DNA of 13,192 nucleotides from Candidatus Sumerlaeota bacterium (GCA_007136595.1 SLGQ01000056.1:1-13192); one strand, 5' to 3'. Shown: positions 1 through 8,088, counted from the stretch's first letter. Notes: generated from the letters alone by a model not told the origin. Made by a program: numbers and translations.

Positions 1-210
1 AAAAGGCTCATATATACTGAAACTGAATTCAGAGATCACTCTCATGAAATACTTTTCCGCTTCATTGTAGTCTCCCCTTTCAAAAAAGTGCCGTCCCTGA
101 CGATAAACAACTTCAGCATCAGACTCCGCTCCCACTATTTGAGGTGCCGATTTACAGGAGGCAAAAAAAATAACTGCCGCCATTAAAAAGAAAACTGCAT
201 ATCTGTTCAT
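1..210 (-). CDS. BamD-like outer-membrane lipoprotein, N-terminal part
   Basis: This is a partial gene of 70 codons that runs off the left edge. It starts at ATG 210-208 after an SD of AAGAGGT with 5 nt spacing. The first 18 residues are a hydrophobic signal ending in FASC, so Cys19 is the predicted lipidated residue. From about residue 35 a TPR-type helix pair follows (VVYRQGRHFFERGDYNEAEKY, then FMRVISEFSFSIYEPF). This resembles the start of BamD/ComL, where repeats of the form 'Y..G...F..GDY..A...F..+...+P.S.Y' follow the lipidated Cys. BamD is an essential lipoprotein of the beta-barrel assembly machinery on the periplasmic face of the outer membrane. The start overlaps the batE stop (ATGA, 207-210), so it is probably translated with the Bat operon. 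Another TPR lipoprotein is possible, because only a quarter of a typical BamD is visible. Confidence 0.72.
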   Translation of the reverse strand, partial: MNRYAVFFLMAAVIFFASCKSAPQIVGAESDAEVVYRQGRHFFERGDYNEAEKYFMRVISEFSFSIYEPF

Positions 211-917
211 CTGCTACCTCTTATGATCATTCTTATGTTACCTGCCTGTACCCATCCTTCAACATTATCATTAAAACCTTTAACTTTAAACCAATCTCCG
301 CTGACAGTTTCAACAATAAGTATTTCACCTTCAGCAAGTTTGGCAACTTCATTAAGTGCATCATCCGGCCCGCTGTGCAATGATGAATTTTCAACCGCAA
401 CCGCCCAATTCTCATCCAGTTTTTCCCTATAGTCAAGAATAAACAGAGAAACACTTATAATAAGAACTAAAAAAACGGGAAGAAGGGATATCTTTATTCT
501 CCAGTCAGGCTTGAAGCACAAAACGGAAAACAAAGCTGCAAAACCGTATAGTGATATGAAAAAAATAATCAGCGTAAGGTCAATGGATTCATTGGGTCCG
601 TAAAGTGTTTCGGGAACAGTAATATTAAGTTCCCCTGATAATACAGAGAGATTGTTTTCTGCTTCAGGAAAACCCGGTGCTCTTTGCAGTGACTGAATAT
701 AGTAATAAACAGCAAGTCCCGGCTTGTTGAATCTTTCTGATATTACGGCAAGATTATATGCGGCAAGAGGATCTGCGTCATTTTCTTCAAACATCGTAAC
801 ATAGTGGTTCCAGGCTTTTTCATATTCACTGTTTATGTAGTATTCAAACCCTTCGTTACCGGCGGCAAGAAACAAAAAAGCAAATAATGTAAATAAAAAC
901 AGAGTTATCCTTTTCAT
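207..917 (-). CDS. batE: BatE: TPR membrane protein with C-terminal SH3b domain
   Basis: This 236-residue protein has a hydrophobic N-terminus (1-20, ending LAAG) that acts as signal or anchor. A TPR-like segment follows at about 26-94, with the pattern 'YEKAWNHY..M.....DP.AAYNLAV' and then 'AVYYY..SLQ.AP.FPEAENN'. Two membrane helices lie at about 113-134 and 142-162. A bacterial SH3 domain at about 172-230 contains 'AVAVENSSLHSGP', 'GDWFKVKG' and 'EGWV', typical of SH3b folds. TPR plus two TM segments plus SH3 is the layout described for BatE in Bacteroides. It is the last recognised bat gene, overlapping batD upstream and the BamD-like gene downstream by ATGA. The SH3b module would face the periplasm and may bind peptidoglycan or peptide, which is an inference. 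The family assignment is firm, but its molecular role is not established. Confidence 0.85.
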   Translation of the reverse strand: MKRITLFLFTLFAFLFLAAGNEGFEYYINSEYEKAWNHYVTMFEENDADPLAAYNLAVISERFNKPGLAVYYYIQSLQRAPGFPEAENNLSVLSGELNITVPETLYGPNESIDLTLIIFFISLYGFAALFSVLCFKPDWRIKISLLPVFLVLIISVSLFILDYREKLDENWAVAVENSSLHSGPDDALNEVAKLAEGEILIVETVSGDWFKVKGFNDNVEGWVQAGNIRMIIRGSR

Positions 918-2668
918 TTCCTGTAAACTCCGGGATTTAAAAGTTTGACCGCCTTTTCCCTGAACTCATCCATATCGACTTCGCTCTCTCCTGAATAAAT
1001 TGAATGTTGCATCTCCTTTATGAACAAACAAACCTCTCTTAAACTTTTCCCATATTTTTTTTCAATATTGACCTGTCTTTCACCTCTTAGCTCAATGGAG
1101 TAAAGGCTTGAAAGGGCATCGTACACTGTATTCATAAGATCATTGAGATCGCTTGATTTACGGCATTTTTCTTCCCAAAGTTTAAGATTGGAAGAAAAAG
1201 ATGATGATATTTTTCTTGAAGCTCCCTTTATGAGCCACAAAAACATTGAAACAACTATCAGGATAAACGGCACAACAACACCGATTTTAAACCATATCCT
1301 TTCAGTTATCATTGAAATACCGTAAACCCTTAGCCCCGAAGGAAGTTCTCTAAGAACTTCATATTTTATCCTTCTCTCCCCCGAAATGGTCGATGAAACA
1401 TTGGGCACTTCTTTAACATTGATATTGACAACAGGAATATTTATTTTATGCCATCCTTTTTCTCTGTTAAAAAAAGCTGCATAGTGTCCTCCCAACGGAT
1501 ATTCACCCGGCTTAAGCCCTTTCAAAATATAATTAAACCTTTTGGTCCCGCATAGTTTGCCACCTTTTATTGAGCTCTCTGTTTTGATGTCCGGCGGGAA
1601 TATCTGAATCCCTTCAACTTTTGGCAGATCAATATCCGCCTTATGAAGATTGCCGCAACCACTGATAGTAAACGAAACTGAATCAAGAGGGTTTTCCCTG
1701 TCAAGAACAACTTCCCGTCTGTCTGCAGAAATTGTAAATTCTCCAAAAACACCACCGGAAAATCCCTCTTCCTCCTCAAAAGGCTTTAAAGGGATGTTAA
1801 TTGCGGGACTGGAAATAGTATGTCTTCTCGTATTAAAAAAACCTCCGGTTGTAAGATCGACCACCATCTGAGTTCCACGAAGTTGACCGCTCCCTTTTTC
1901 AGGTATCAGAACAAATGTTGCAAGGAGAGAATGATCATAAGGTACCTGACCTATCATTATTCTGTTAAAACTGAGCCTCGGCTGAGTTATTTCTTCTTTC
2001 CAACTGTTTTCAAATTCAGGAATCTCATAGTTAACAATATTTGATATTGCACCCGGTCTTGTAAAAATATAGTATTTTATCGTAACCGGTTCTCCTTCAT
2101 AAAAATCGCCTTCCCCCTCAATAACACTTCTGATAAAGAAGTTTTCTGTCCTTTTTTCCCACTCAGTAAGAGGAGCCCTGAGCTTACTTTGTAATCTGCC
2201 TTGATCGCTTTCTCCGGGACCTTCGATCAACCCTCCGGCAGGATCTCTGCCGGGATCGGGAGTTCCCATGACAGGGGCATCAAGAACTGTAACAGTAATT
2301 GTATTTGATTTTATTTCCCCTTTCTTTTCAACAACTAAAGATGCCGGACCAATAGTAAAAACACCGCTTTTCAAAGGTGAAAGAATATATGAATAACTGA
2401 TGTTTTTTGATCTCTGCATCTTGCCGTTGATTATACTTATTGATGTGCTGGTTGACTGGGATCTGTTTTCAACATTAAAGTCCTTGAATTGCGGTTCATT
2501 GAATTTTTTATATGAACCCTGGGCATTTACAGTAACCCGGAATCTGTCACCAACTGCTACTGTTTTTGAACCGGAAGATATGCTTACTGATGCATCTGCA
2601 CCATACATACCTGCAAATCCAAATAAAATCAGGAATATGTAAGCCCACTTGCTTTTAAACATGATCAT
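914..2668 (-). CDS. batD: BatD (oxygen-tolerance family) exported protein with C-terminal TM
   Basis: This 584-residue protein has a signal peptide (about 1-24, ending MYGA). A long beta-rich periplasmic region at about 25-455 opens with the BatD-type 'SVSISSGSKTVAVGDRFRVTV' motif and 'ILSPLKSGVFTIGPASLVV' near residue 100. One membrane helix at about 461-481 is followed by a cytoplasmic tail of about 100 residues. Length and layout fit the BatD/'oxygen tolerance' family (BatD Pfam family). BatD is thought to form a periplasmic scaffold with the VWA proteins BatA and BatB. The 27 nt between batC and this start contain no recognisable SD, unlike the other operon members. A start at the third codon (ATG 2662-2660) is equally possible. 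Its stop overlaps the batE start (ATGA, 914-917). Confidence 0.9.
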   Translation of the reverse strand: MIMFKSKWAYIFLILFGFAGMYGADASVSISSGSKTVAVGDRFRVTVNAQGSYKKFNEPQFKDFNVENRSQSTSTSISIINGKMQRSKNISYSYILSPLKSGVFTIGPASLVVEKKGEIKSNTITVTVLDAPVMGTPDPGRDPAGGLIEGPGESDQGRLQSKLRAPLTEWEKRTENFFIRSVIEGEGDFYEGEPVTIKYYIFTRPGAISNIVNYEIPEFENSWKEEITQPRLSFNRIMIGQVPYDHSLLATFVLIPEKGSGQLRGTQMVVDLTTGGFFNTRRHTISSPAINIPLKPFEEEEGFSGGVFGEFTISADRREVVLDRENPLDSVSFTISGCGNLHKADIDLPKVEGIQIFPPDIKTESSIKGGKLCGTKRFNYILKGLKPGEYPLGGHYAAFFNREKGWHKINIPVVNINVKEVPNVSSTISGERRIKYEVLRELPSGLRVYGISMITERIWFKIGVVVPFILIVVSMFLWLIKGASRKISSSFSSNLKLWEEKCRKSSDLNDLMNTVYDALSSLYSIELRGERQVNIEKKYGKSLREVCLFIKEMQHSIYSGESEVDMDEFREKAVKLLNPGVYRK

Positions 2669-2695
2669 TCGTTATTTTACACAAAACTATTTTTC

Positions 2696-3445
2696 TCACC
2701 AGGTCTGTCCACTTTCCGACCTCCCGTCCTTCTTTAACATGAAAGGTGATATTTGTAAATTTTTCCTCTGGTTAAACTGTTGAAGAATAGTGCTGTCCAC
2801 TTCCTCTTCTTCTTTCTCATCCTCTTTGTTTTCAGGTAAAGCCGTTGATTCCTCTTCATCTTTCTCCTCTTCTTCCATTTCCTGAGAATCATCGGGCTTA
2901 TCTTCTTCTTCCCCGCTATCCTTTTCTCTGCTATCTTTTTCCTCTTCCTGATCTTTTTCTTCCGATTCATCCCCCTGATCACAACTGTCCTGATCCTCCC
3001 TTTCCTCTTCTTCCTGCAACTCAATAAGTCTTCTGACTATTTCAAGATTGGCGGCAGTATCTTCCGTAGGTTTTTCGATCAAAGATCTTATGAAAAGCTT
3101 TTCTGATTCATTTAATTTACCCATTTGAGCAAAGATATTGCCCATATTGTGAAATATTTTGCTTCTTAACTCTCTGTCATCAGGAGTTGCTTCAAGGGCT
3201 CTTCCATACTCCAGCAAAGCTCCTTCAACATCTCCTTTTTTAAATTTGGCATTTCCTGAATTATAGTGTGCTTCTCCATTTTTTTCCAATCTTCCGGCTG
3301 CTTTTGAAAACTCTTTTTCAGCACTCTCAAAATCACCGGCAGCATAGGATTCTCTCCCTTTTTTACTTTCAGGAGCTTCTTTTTCAAAAGGGGTAAAGGA
3401 TATCAAAGATAGTAAAGAGAAAAAAAGTACCGCTTTTTTTATCAC
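2696..3445 (-). CDS. batC: BatC: exported TPR protein with very acidic C-terminal linker
   Basis: This 249-residue protein starts at GTG 3445-3443, overlapping the batB stop as GTGA. An excellent SD (GAGGAGG, 5 nt spacing) makes the GTG start convincing. A signal peptide or anchor (1-19) is followed by three TPR units at about 27-60, 57-90 and 95-128 (for example 'AHYNSGNAKFKKGDVEGALLEY' split across the second unit). Residues 144-216 are an almost uninterrupted Glu/Asp/Lys stretch. A short polar tail ends 'SGQTW'. BatC proteins are TPR proteins encoded between batB and batD, and an acidic low-complexity region before a short C-terminus with aromatic end is common in them. The likely role is a periplasmic adaptor linking BatA/BatB to BatD, which is an inference. 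It could also be described as the TPR part of a split BatB/C gene. Confidence 0.85.
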   Translation of the reverse strand: MIKKAVLFFSLLSLISFTPFEKEAPESKKGRESYAAGDFESAEKEFSKAAGRLEKNGEAHYNSGNAKFKKGDVEGALLEYGRALEATPDDRELRSKIFHNMGNIFAQMGKLNESEKLFIRSLIEKPTEDTAANLEIVRRLIELQEEEEREDQDSCDQGDESEEKDQEEEKDSREKDSGEEEDKPDDSQEMEEEEKDEEESTALPENKEDEKEEEEVDSTILQQFNQRKNLQISPFMLKKDGRSESGQTW

Positions 3446-4416
3446 TCTTTCCTCCTCTGTCCTGAAGAAACTATCATAAACATTAAGAAAACCATTATCC
3501 CGAAGAAAAGGGGCACTTGAAATCTTTCTATGAAAACATAGGTTGTTCTTTCTTCTTCTACGACTGACTTTTTAAATTTGCTGATATATTCGGAAATTGA
3601 CGAACCTCTCCTTAATTCAAAAGCATCAAGTTCACTTATAGCTTTTTGAAAGAACTCCCTGTTCACTCTCGATATTACCGTTTTTCCATTCTGATCCCGG
3701 AGATAACTGTCTCCGATCCTTACCGGGGCACCTTCTTCTGACCCAAGAACAAGAACTGCAAGTTTAATATTGTTTTGTTTAAGAAGATTCTTAATTTTTG
3801 GAAAACTCATATCGGGATCTTCACCGTCAGAAACAACGATTATGAGCTTGTCTGAATCCCTTTCACTTCTTTTAAGAACATCAACAGCCATTTCAATTGA
3901 AACAGCAAGTGCACTTCCCGGTCTTTCTATCATCCCCGGCTCAAGAGAAGATACAACAGTAAGGGCAGTTGTATAGTCATCTGTCAATGGTAATTGAAGA
4001 AAAGCACTTCCTGCAAACGGTATTATGGCGACTCTGTCTCCCGATAAAGAAGATACAGCTTCAAAAAGCATGTTCCGTCCCCTTATATATCTCGGTCCGT
4101 TTTCATCTTCAGCAAGCATGCTCAGACTCACATCAAAAACTGCGGCAATATCTATCCCTTCGTTTTTAGTCCTTACTTCTTCTCCTCCCATCATCGGTCT
4201 TGCTCCGGCAATGGTTAACAGGGACATTGCAGAAAAGATAAGTATCCTTTTAAACCACATTTTTGGTTCGGAAATGTTAAATATTTTATTTTGCTGGGAT
4301 TTTGAAAAGTGCTTGAAAAAATCGTCCCTTTTTTTTGCTGAATATGTTATCCAGACAAGAAGTACCGGCAGCCACACAAGAATGATAAGAAAGTAACGGA
4401 GATCAAAAAACTTCAT
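3442..4416 (-). CDS. batB: BatB: membrane-anchored VWA-domain protein
   Basis: This 324-residue protein has two N-terminal TM helices (about 8-26 and 55-72), a von Willebrand factor A domain (about 88-270) and a C-terminal TM helix (about 300-318). The MIDAS metal site is visible as DVSLS (D95, S97, S99) and SDGED (D197). The usual Thr of the third loop is replaced by Ser in 'RPGSALA' (about 165-171), which can still offer a hydroxyl ligand. The region after TM2 reads 'GARPMMGGEEV', the usual lead-in to the VWA domain in BatA/BatB. SD is GGAGG with 7 nt spacing. It overlaps batA by ATGA and batC by GTGA. It would hold its VWA domain at the inner membrane, as a likely client of the MoxR ATPase. 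Two VWA genes in tandem are characteristic of the Bat locus. Confidence 0.9.
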   Translation of the reverse strand: MKFFDLRYFLIILVWLPVLLVWITYSAKKRDDFFKHFSKSQQNKIFNISEPKMWFKRILIFSAMSLLTIAGARPMMGGEEVRTKNEGIDIAAVFDVSLSMLAEDENGPRYIRGRNMLFEAVSSLSGDRVAIIPFAGSAFLQLPLTDDYTTALTVVSSLEPGMIERPGSALAVSIEMAVDVLKRSERDSDKLIIVVSDGEDPDMSFPKIKNLLKQNNIKLAVLVLGSEEGAPVRIGDSYLRDQNGKTVISRVNREFFQKAISELDAFELRRGSSISEYISKFKKSVVEEERTTYVFIERFQVPLFFGIMVFLMFMIVSSGQRRKE

Positions 4417-5396
4417 CTTTCAACCTCCGGATAAACTTTGAAGATCATTCCTGACAATCTTGCAAGGCATATCAGCATTAAAGCAATGAGTATGAATAAA
4501 GGGGCATGTTCTTTATAAACCCTTATGCTTCTTGCAGGTATTGCACTTTTTTCAAGTTGATCTATATCGTGGAACGCTCTTTGGAGTTCTTCTGTTGAAA
4601 TTGACTGATAAAATTTTCCACCGGACATCGAAGATATTTTTTTCAACAGATCGGGGTCTGTTTTTATGTGAACATTTTGATAAGTCATTCTCCCGAACAT
4701 ATCTTTTCCTGTGGGGAAAGGGACAAGTTCATCAGTCCCTATCAAAACGGAATATATTCTTATCCCCTCTTTTGAAGCAATTTCCGCCGCCGTAACAGGA
4801 CTGATGTTGCCGGCATTGTTGTCTCCATCTGTAAGAAGTATCACTATCCTGCTTTTTGCATTGCTGTTTTGAAGTCTTGAAAGAGCCAATCCTATCCCGT
4901 TTCCTATGGCTGTTCCATCTTGTATGACACCTGTTTTTATTTTTGCAAGCAATTCATTGAAGATATCATAATCGGTTGTAAGCGGAACCTGAAGAAAAGC
5001 ATCTCTGGCAAAAAAAACTAGCCCTATTCTATCATTTTTGCGGGTTCTTACAAAGTCACGAATAACTTCTTTTGCCGCTTCCATTCTGTTTTTAGGTTGA
5101 AAATCGAGTGCTTCCATTGAACCTGAAACATCAAGAACTATCATTATATCTTTCCCTTCGACCGGAGGACTTATTTCTCTTTCCAGGGTAACAGGACGGG
5201 CAAGTGCAAATATGGCAAGAATAACTGCTGCGACATCAAAAAGTTGTGCAAGGCTGTATTTGAAAGAAGAGCTTTTTCTGAAATTACAGAAATTTGAAAA
5301 AAGGACTGCTACACCCGCTTTTTTTCTGTTCCTGAGTATGATAACGATTGGAAGAACAAGGAGAAGAAGCAGATAAAGAGGATCAATCAGAAACAT
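4413..5396 (-). CDS. batA: BatA: membrane-anchored VWA-domain protein
   Basis: I place the start at ATG 5396 (327 residues). The protein then begins 'MFLIDPLYLLLLLVLP', the usual BatA N-terminus, and the ATG has a strong GGGGGAGG just upstream. An in-frame GTG at 5420 would add eight charged or polar residues and is less likely. TM helices lie at about 5-22 and 51-67, the latter followed by 'ALARPV'. The VWA domain (about 83-285) has an intact MIDAS: DVSGS (D89, S91, S93), T162 in 'DGTAIG' and D190 in 'LTDGD'. A final TM lies at about 300-318. The gene overlaps the upstream membrane-protein gene by 14 bp and the batB start by 4 bp. With BatB it is the core of the Bat complex and a likely MoxR target, by family knowledge. 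Confidence 0.9.
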   Translation of the reverse strand: MFLIDPLYLLLLLVLPIVIILRNRKKAGVAVLFSNFCNFRKSSSFKYSLAQLFDVAAVILAIFALARPVTLEREISPPVEGKDIMIVLDVSGSMEALDFQPKNRMEAAKEVIRDFVRTRKNDRIGLVFFARDAFLQVPLTTDYDIFNELLAKIKTGVIQDGTAIGNGIGLALSRLQNSNAKSRIVILLTDGDNNAGNISPVTAAEIASKEGIRIYSVLIGTDELVPFPTGKDMFGRMTYQNVHIKTDPDLLKKISSMSGGKFYQSISTEELQRAFHDIDQLEKSAIPARSIRVYKEHAPLFILIALMLICLARLSGMIFKVYPEVER

Positions 5397-6243
5397 TTTC
5401 CTCCCCCATTTTTTCAGCACTCTCCACTATTGTTTTAAATCCGTTTATTAAAAGATCAAAATCTTCTTCCGAAAGCTTTTCATCTGCAAATTTGAATCTG
5501 TCGCCAAGTTTCAACACAGTGAGTATGTCATTGGAATATCGGGTAAAAAGATCATCTTTTTTCAGATATCTTCTTATTTCAAAAGTTGTCATCTCTTTGT
5601 AATTAATTTTCTTTTTAAGCGACATATAATCCCTCAGACCGATAGTTACAAGATCAACAAAGGCTTCATAATCCCCTTCATCTCTCTTTTTCAGAGCATT
5701 TTTGATATAGCTCCGTGCAACTTCTTCCGGTGAAACTGGAACAACAGTTTCAATGATCCGTTTCCTTCTGTTTTTAAGGAACTTCCACAAAAGGAACGCA
5801 ACTAATAAAAGTAACAGCGTTGTTCCTGCGATCCACAAAAGAGAATGATCTTTTTCAAATATTTTTACTGTATCCTTAATATCTCTAAGCATCATGTCAG
5901 ATTCATCTGTCCTTTTGTTGACGAGCAGTTGTGCCGTTTCTATTTTGAACGATCTCCCGTCAACAGTAAGGTCTATTTCAGGAATTTCGATCTCTCCGGA
6001 CTGAAGCGTAACAACTTTTATTTCGGTCAATGTTCCGTCCTGAGACGGGGTGACATCTGTAACTGCAACTTTTTCTGTTTCAGATAAAAAAAATGCCGCC
6101 ATATCTTTTCCCGGTTCAACCGGTATTTTGACAGCTATTTCTTCTCCAAGAAAGAATGTCCTTTTTTCTATTTTCGGTTCTATTATTTTTCCATTTACCA
6201 TGAAGGTAACAGATATAATAAACAGAGCGACAAAACTTTTCAA
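5383..6243 (-). CDS. Bat-locus membrane protein between DUF58 and BatA (DUF4381-like position)
   Basis: This 286-residue protein uses a TTG start (6243-6241) that overlaps the DUF58 stop as TTGA. The TTG start is supported by a GAGG-containing SD and because it yields a complete signal peptide ('MKSFVALFIISVTFMVNG'). A start at the next Met (residue 15) would destroy that signal. Residues 20-112 form a short beta-rich exported domain. A TM helix lies at about 135-154, followed by a basic stop-transfer stretch (KNRRKR). The cytoplasmic region (about 170-280) contains 'LVTIGLRDYMSLKKKINYKE' then 'MTTFEIRRYL'. That resembles the 'LR.Y....F....E.TT.E' helical motif in the equivalent protein of many MoxR/VWA operons. 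It has no enzyme motif. A structural or adaptor role next to BatA is inferred from position. Confidence 0.75.
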   Translation of the reverse strand: MKSFVALFIISVTFMVNGKIIEPKIEKRTFFLGEEIAVKIPVEPGKDMAAFFLSETEKVAVTDVTPSQDGTLTEIKVVTLQSGEIEIPEIDLTVDGRSFKIETAQLLVNKRTDESDMMLRDIKDTVKIFEKDHSLLWIAGTTLLLLLVAFLLWKFLKNRRKRIIETVVPVSPEEVARSYIKNALKKRDEGDYEAFVDLVTIGLRDYMSLKKKINYKEMTTFEIRRYLKKDDLFTRYSNDILTVLKLGDRFKFADEKLSEEDFDLLINGFKTIVESAEKMGEENVSD

Positions 6244-7103
6244 CGCCTTCTACCTCTTTGCAGTTTTCTGAATCCGTTTACCAAGTCATCCATGAAATTT
6301 TCCCTGTTCTCGATCCAAAGCGGTTTAACTCCGAGTCTTTGAAACTCCAGATTTTTCTGATATATAAATTTTTCAAATACATTTTCAGAAGATGTTGAAA
6401 AATCGAGCAGTTCTTTACGCCCCGTTTCGGGATCCAAAGTGGATACCGCACCATCTGCAAAAGGAAGATAACTTGAAGGATCTGTTATCCCTACCGGAAC
6501 TATTTCATGTTTTGAAGCAGCAACAACGAATGATTCCGGCAACTTGTTAAAAAGCATATCTGACAGAAAAAAGGTGAGCGTTTTTCTTTTCATCACTTTA
6601 TTAAGAAACTTGAACGGGATATCGGTGTCAGTATTTTTCCCTTCGGGTTTTGCAGTTAAGAGGGTTCTTATAACTGTGAGAAGATGGTTCCTTCCCCTTC
6701 TTGGAGGAATATACTGCTCAATTTTATCTGAAAAAAGGAGAAGCCCCACTTTATCGGAGTTTTTAATGGCACTGAATGTTATTGCCGCCGCTATTGTCGC
6801 CATAACTTCCCTTATCCCGTAACTTCTGCCGTAAATAGTGGACGGTGAAACATCAGCTATCACCATGACTGTAAGCTCTCTCTCTTCACGGTAAAGCTTT
6901 ATGTATGGTTTATTCATTCTTGCGGTAACATTCCAGTCAATGAGTCTTGCATCATCATTCCTTGTATATTCCCTCACTTCCTGAAATTCAAGCCCCTGTC
7001 CTTTAAACAGAGTATTGTATGAACCTTGCAGATAGTTTTCTACTTTCTTTTTAACATTGAGTTCTATCAGCCGGATCTTTTTTAACAGTTCTTCGTTGAG
7101 CAT
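6240..7103 (-). CDS. DUF58 protein with degenerate VWA-like fold (MoxR-associated)
   Basis: This 287-residue soluble protein carries the DUF58 signature at about 41-62, including 'REYTRNDDARLIDWNVTAR'. This is followed by a MIDAS-like DVSPS (D84, S86, S88) and 'FFLSDML' near 178, matching the VWA-type fold known for these proteins. It lacks membrane segments, so it is cytoplasmic, in contrast to BatA and BatB. DUF58 genes almost always follow a moxR gene and are considered partners or clients of the MoxR ATPase. Here the start lies 7 nt after the moxR stop with only a weak SD, suggesting translational re-initiation. The stop overlaps the TTG start of the next gene. Family assignment is very secure; the biochemical function is unknown. 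Confidence 0.93.
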   Translation of the reverse strand: MLNEELLKKIRLIELNVKKKVENYLQGSYNTLFKGQGLEFQEVREYTRNDDARLIDWNVTARMNKPYIKLYREERELTVMVIADVSPSTIYGRSYGIREVMATIAAAITFSAIKNSDKVGLLLFSDKIEQYIPPRRGRNHLLTVIRTLLTAKPEGKNTDTDIPFKFLNKVMKRKTLTFFLSDMLFNKLPESFVVAASKHEIVPVGITDPSSYLPFADGAVSTLDPETGRKELLDFSTSSENVFEKFIYQKNLEFQRLGVKPLWIENRENFMDDLVNGFRKLQRGRRR

Positions 7104-7110
7104 CTTTTAT

Positions 7111-8088
7111 CTATGGAACCTCCACTCTGTTAAGGAGCTCGGAGATAATTCTGTCTGTGGTTATTTTTTCAGCTTCAGCTTCAAAAGAGGGTATTATTCT
7201 GTGTCTTAAAACCGGATATGCAACTTCTTTTATGTCTTCGGGCGTTACAAAATTTCTTCCATCCATGAAAGCTCTGATCTTTCCAGTCAATATGAGATAA
7301 AGGCTTGCTCTCGGACTGGCTCCGACATCTATGAGCTGCTTTATTGTGTTTTCTTTTGGATAGCGGGTTTCAAAAACTATCGCAGTTACATATTTTCTTA
7401 TCCTTTCATCGGTATATATCGATCTCACAATTTCCTGCCACTGTTTTATGTCAGAAGGCTTGACAATTTTGCTTAAATCCTGAGAAAACTGGTTTTTCTC
7501 AAATCTTTCAATTATTTGCAGCTCTTCTTCTCTTGTAGGATAATCAATTAGAACTTTGAACATGAATCTGTCAACTTGAGCTTCCGGAAGAGGGTATGTC
7601 CCTTCCTGTTCAAGAGGGTTCTGAGTAGCAAGAACTATGAATGGATCAGGCAGGTCAAATGTTGATTCTCCTATTGTCACCTGTCTTTCCTGCATAGCTT
7701 CAAGTAGAGCCGACTGCACTTTTGCAGGAGCTCTGTTTATTTCGTCAGCAAGTATCACATTTGAGAAAACCACACCTTTTTTAACTTCAAAATTTCCCTG
7801 ATTGACATTATAAATTCTGTTTCCGATTATGTCGGCGGGAAGAAGATCGGGAGTGAACTGAATTCTCTTAAATTCAAGATCGGTCGAATCTGCAAAAGCT
7901 TTTACAGCAGTTGTTTTTGCAAGTCCGGGAACACCTTCAAGGAGAATATGACCTTCCCCGATCAAGCCCATTATAAGGGCATCGATCATGTCACTCTGAC
8001 CCACTATGACCTTTCCTATTTCACTTCTTAAAGCATTTACAGCAATAGACTGCTCTTTGATCTTCTCGTTGATCTGTGCAAAATCCAT
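7111..8088 (-). CDS. moxR: MoxR-family AAA+ ATPase
   Basis: This 325-residue cytoplasmic AAA+ ATPase starts at ATG 8088. The start has SD GGAGG with 8 nt spacing and gives 'MDFAQINEKIKEQ'. An in-frame TTG at 8124 adds 12 hydrophobic residues without an SD and was rejected. Walker A is GVPGLAKTT (52-60), Walker B is VILADEINR (111-119), sensor 1 is ATQNP (154-158), and sensor 2 is in 'GASPRAS' (about 256-262). All catalytic residues are intact, and the length is typical. MoxR proteins are thought to act as ATP-driven chaperones that insert metal into or activate VWA-domain partners, which here would be the DUF58 protein, BatA and BatB. As the first gene of the operon it lies directly behind the predicted promoter, with a leader of about 38 nt. 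Confidence 0.96.
   Translation of the reverse strand: MDFAQINEKIKEQSIAVNALRSEIGKVIVGQSDMIDALIMGLIGEGHILLEGVPGLAKTTAVKAFADSTDLEFKRIQFTPDLLPADIIGNRIYNVNQGNFEVKKGVVFSNVILADEINRAPAKVQSALLEAMQERQVTIGESTFDLPDPFIVLATQNPLEQEGTYPLPEAQVDRFMFKVLIDYPTREEELQIIERFEKNQFSQDLSKIVKPSDIKQWQEIVRSIYTDERIRKYVTAIVFETRYPKENTIKQLIDVGASPRASLYLILTGKIRAFMDGRNFVTPEDIKEVAYPVLRHRIIPSFEAEAEKITTDRIISELLNRVEVP

Noticed and set aside
2734..3024. Open frame of 96 codons on the minus strand inside batC in another frame
   Set aside because: It reads the purine-rich acidic linker in the wrong frame, giving an artificial Lys/Arg-rich protein; batC with its TPRs and SD explains the region.
4025..4396. Open frame of 123 codons on the plus strand, opposite batB
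   Set aside because: It lies entirely antisense to the well-supported BatB gene, has no SD or recognisable domain, and its composition follows from the BatB codons.
5397..5420. GTG start for batA giving eight extra residues
   Set aside because: Its GGAG is only 1 nt from the GTG, and the extra residues include the SD-encoded WGRK segment before the normal BatA N-terminus.
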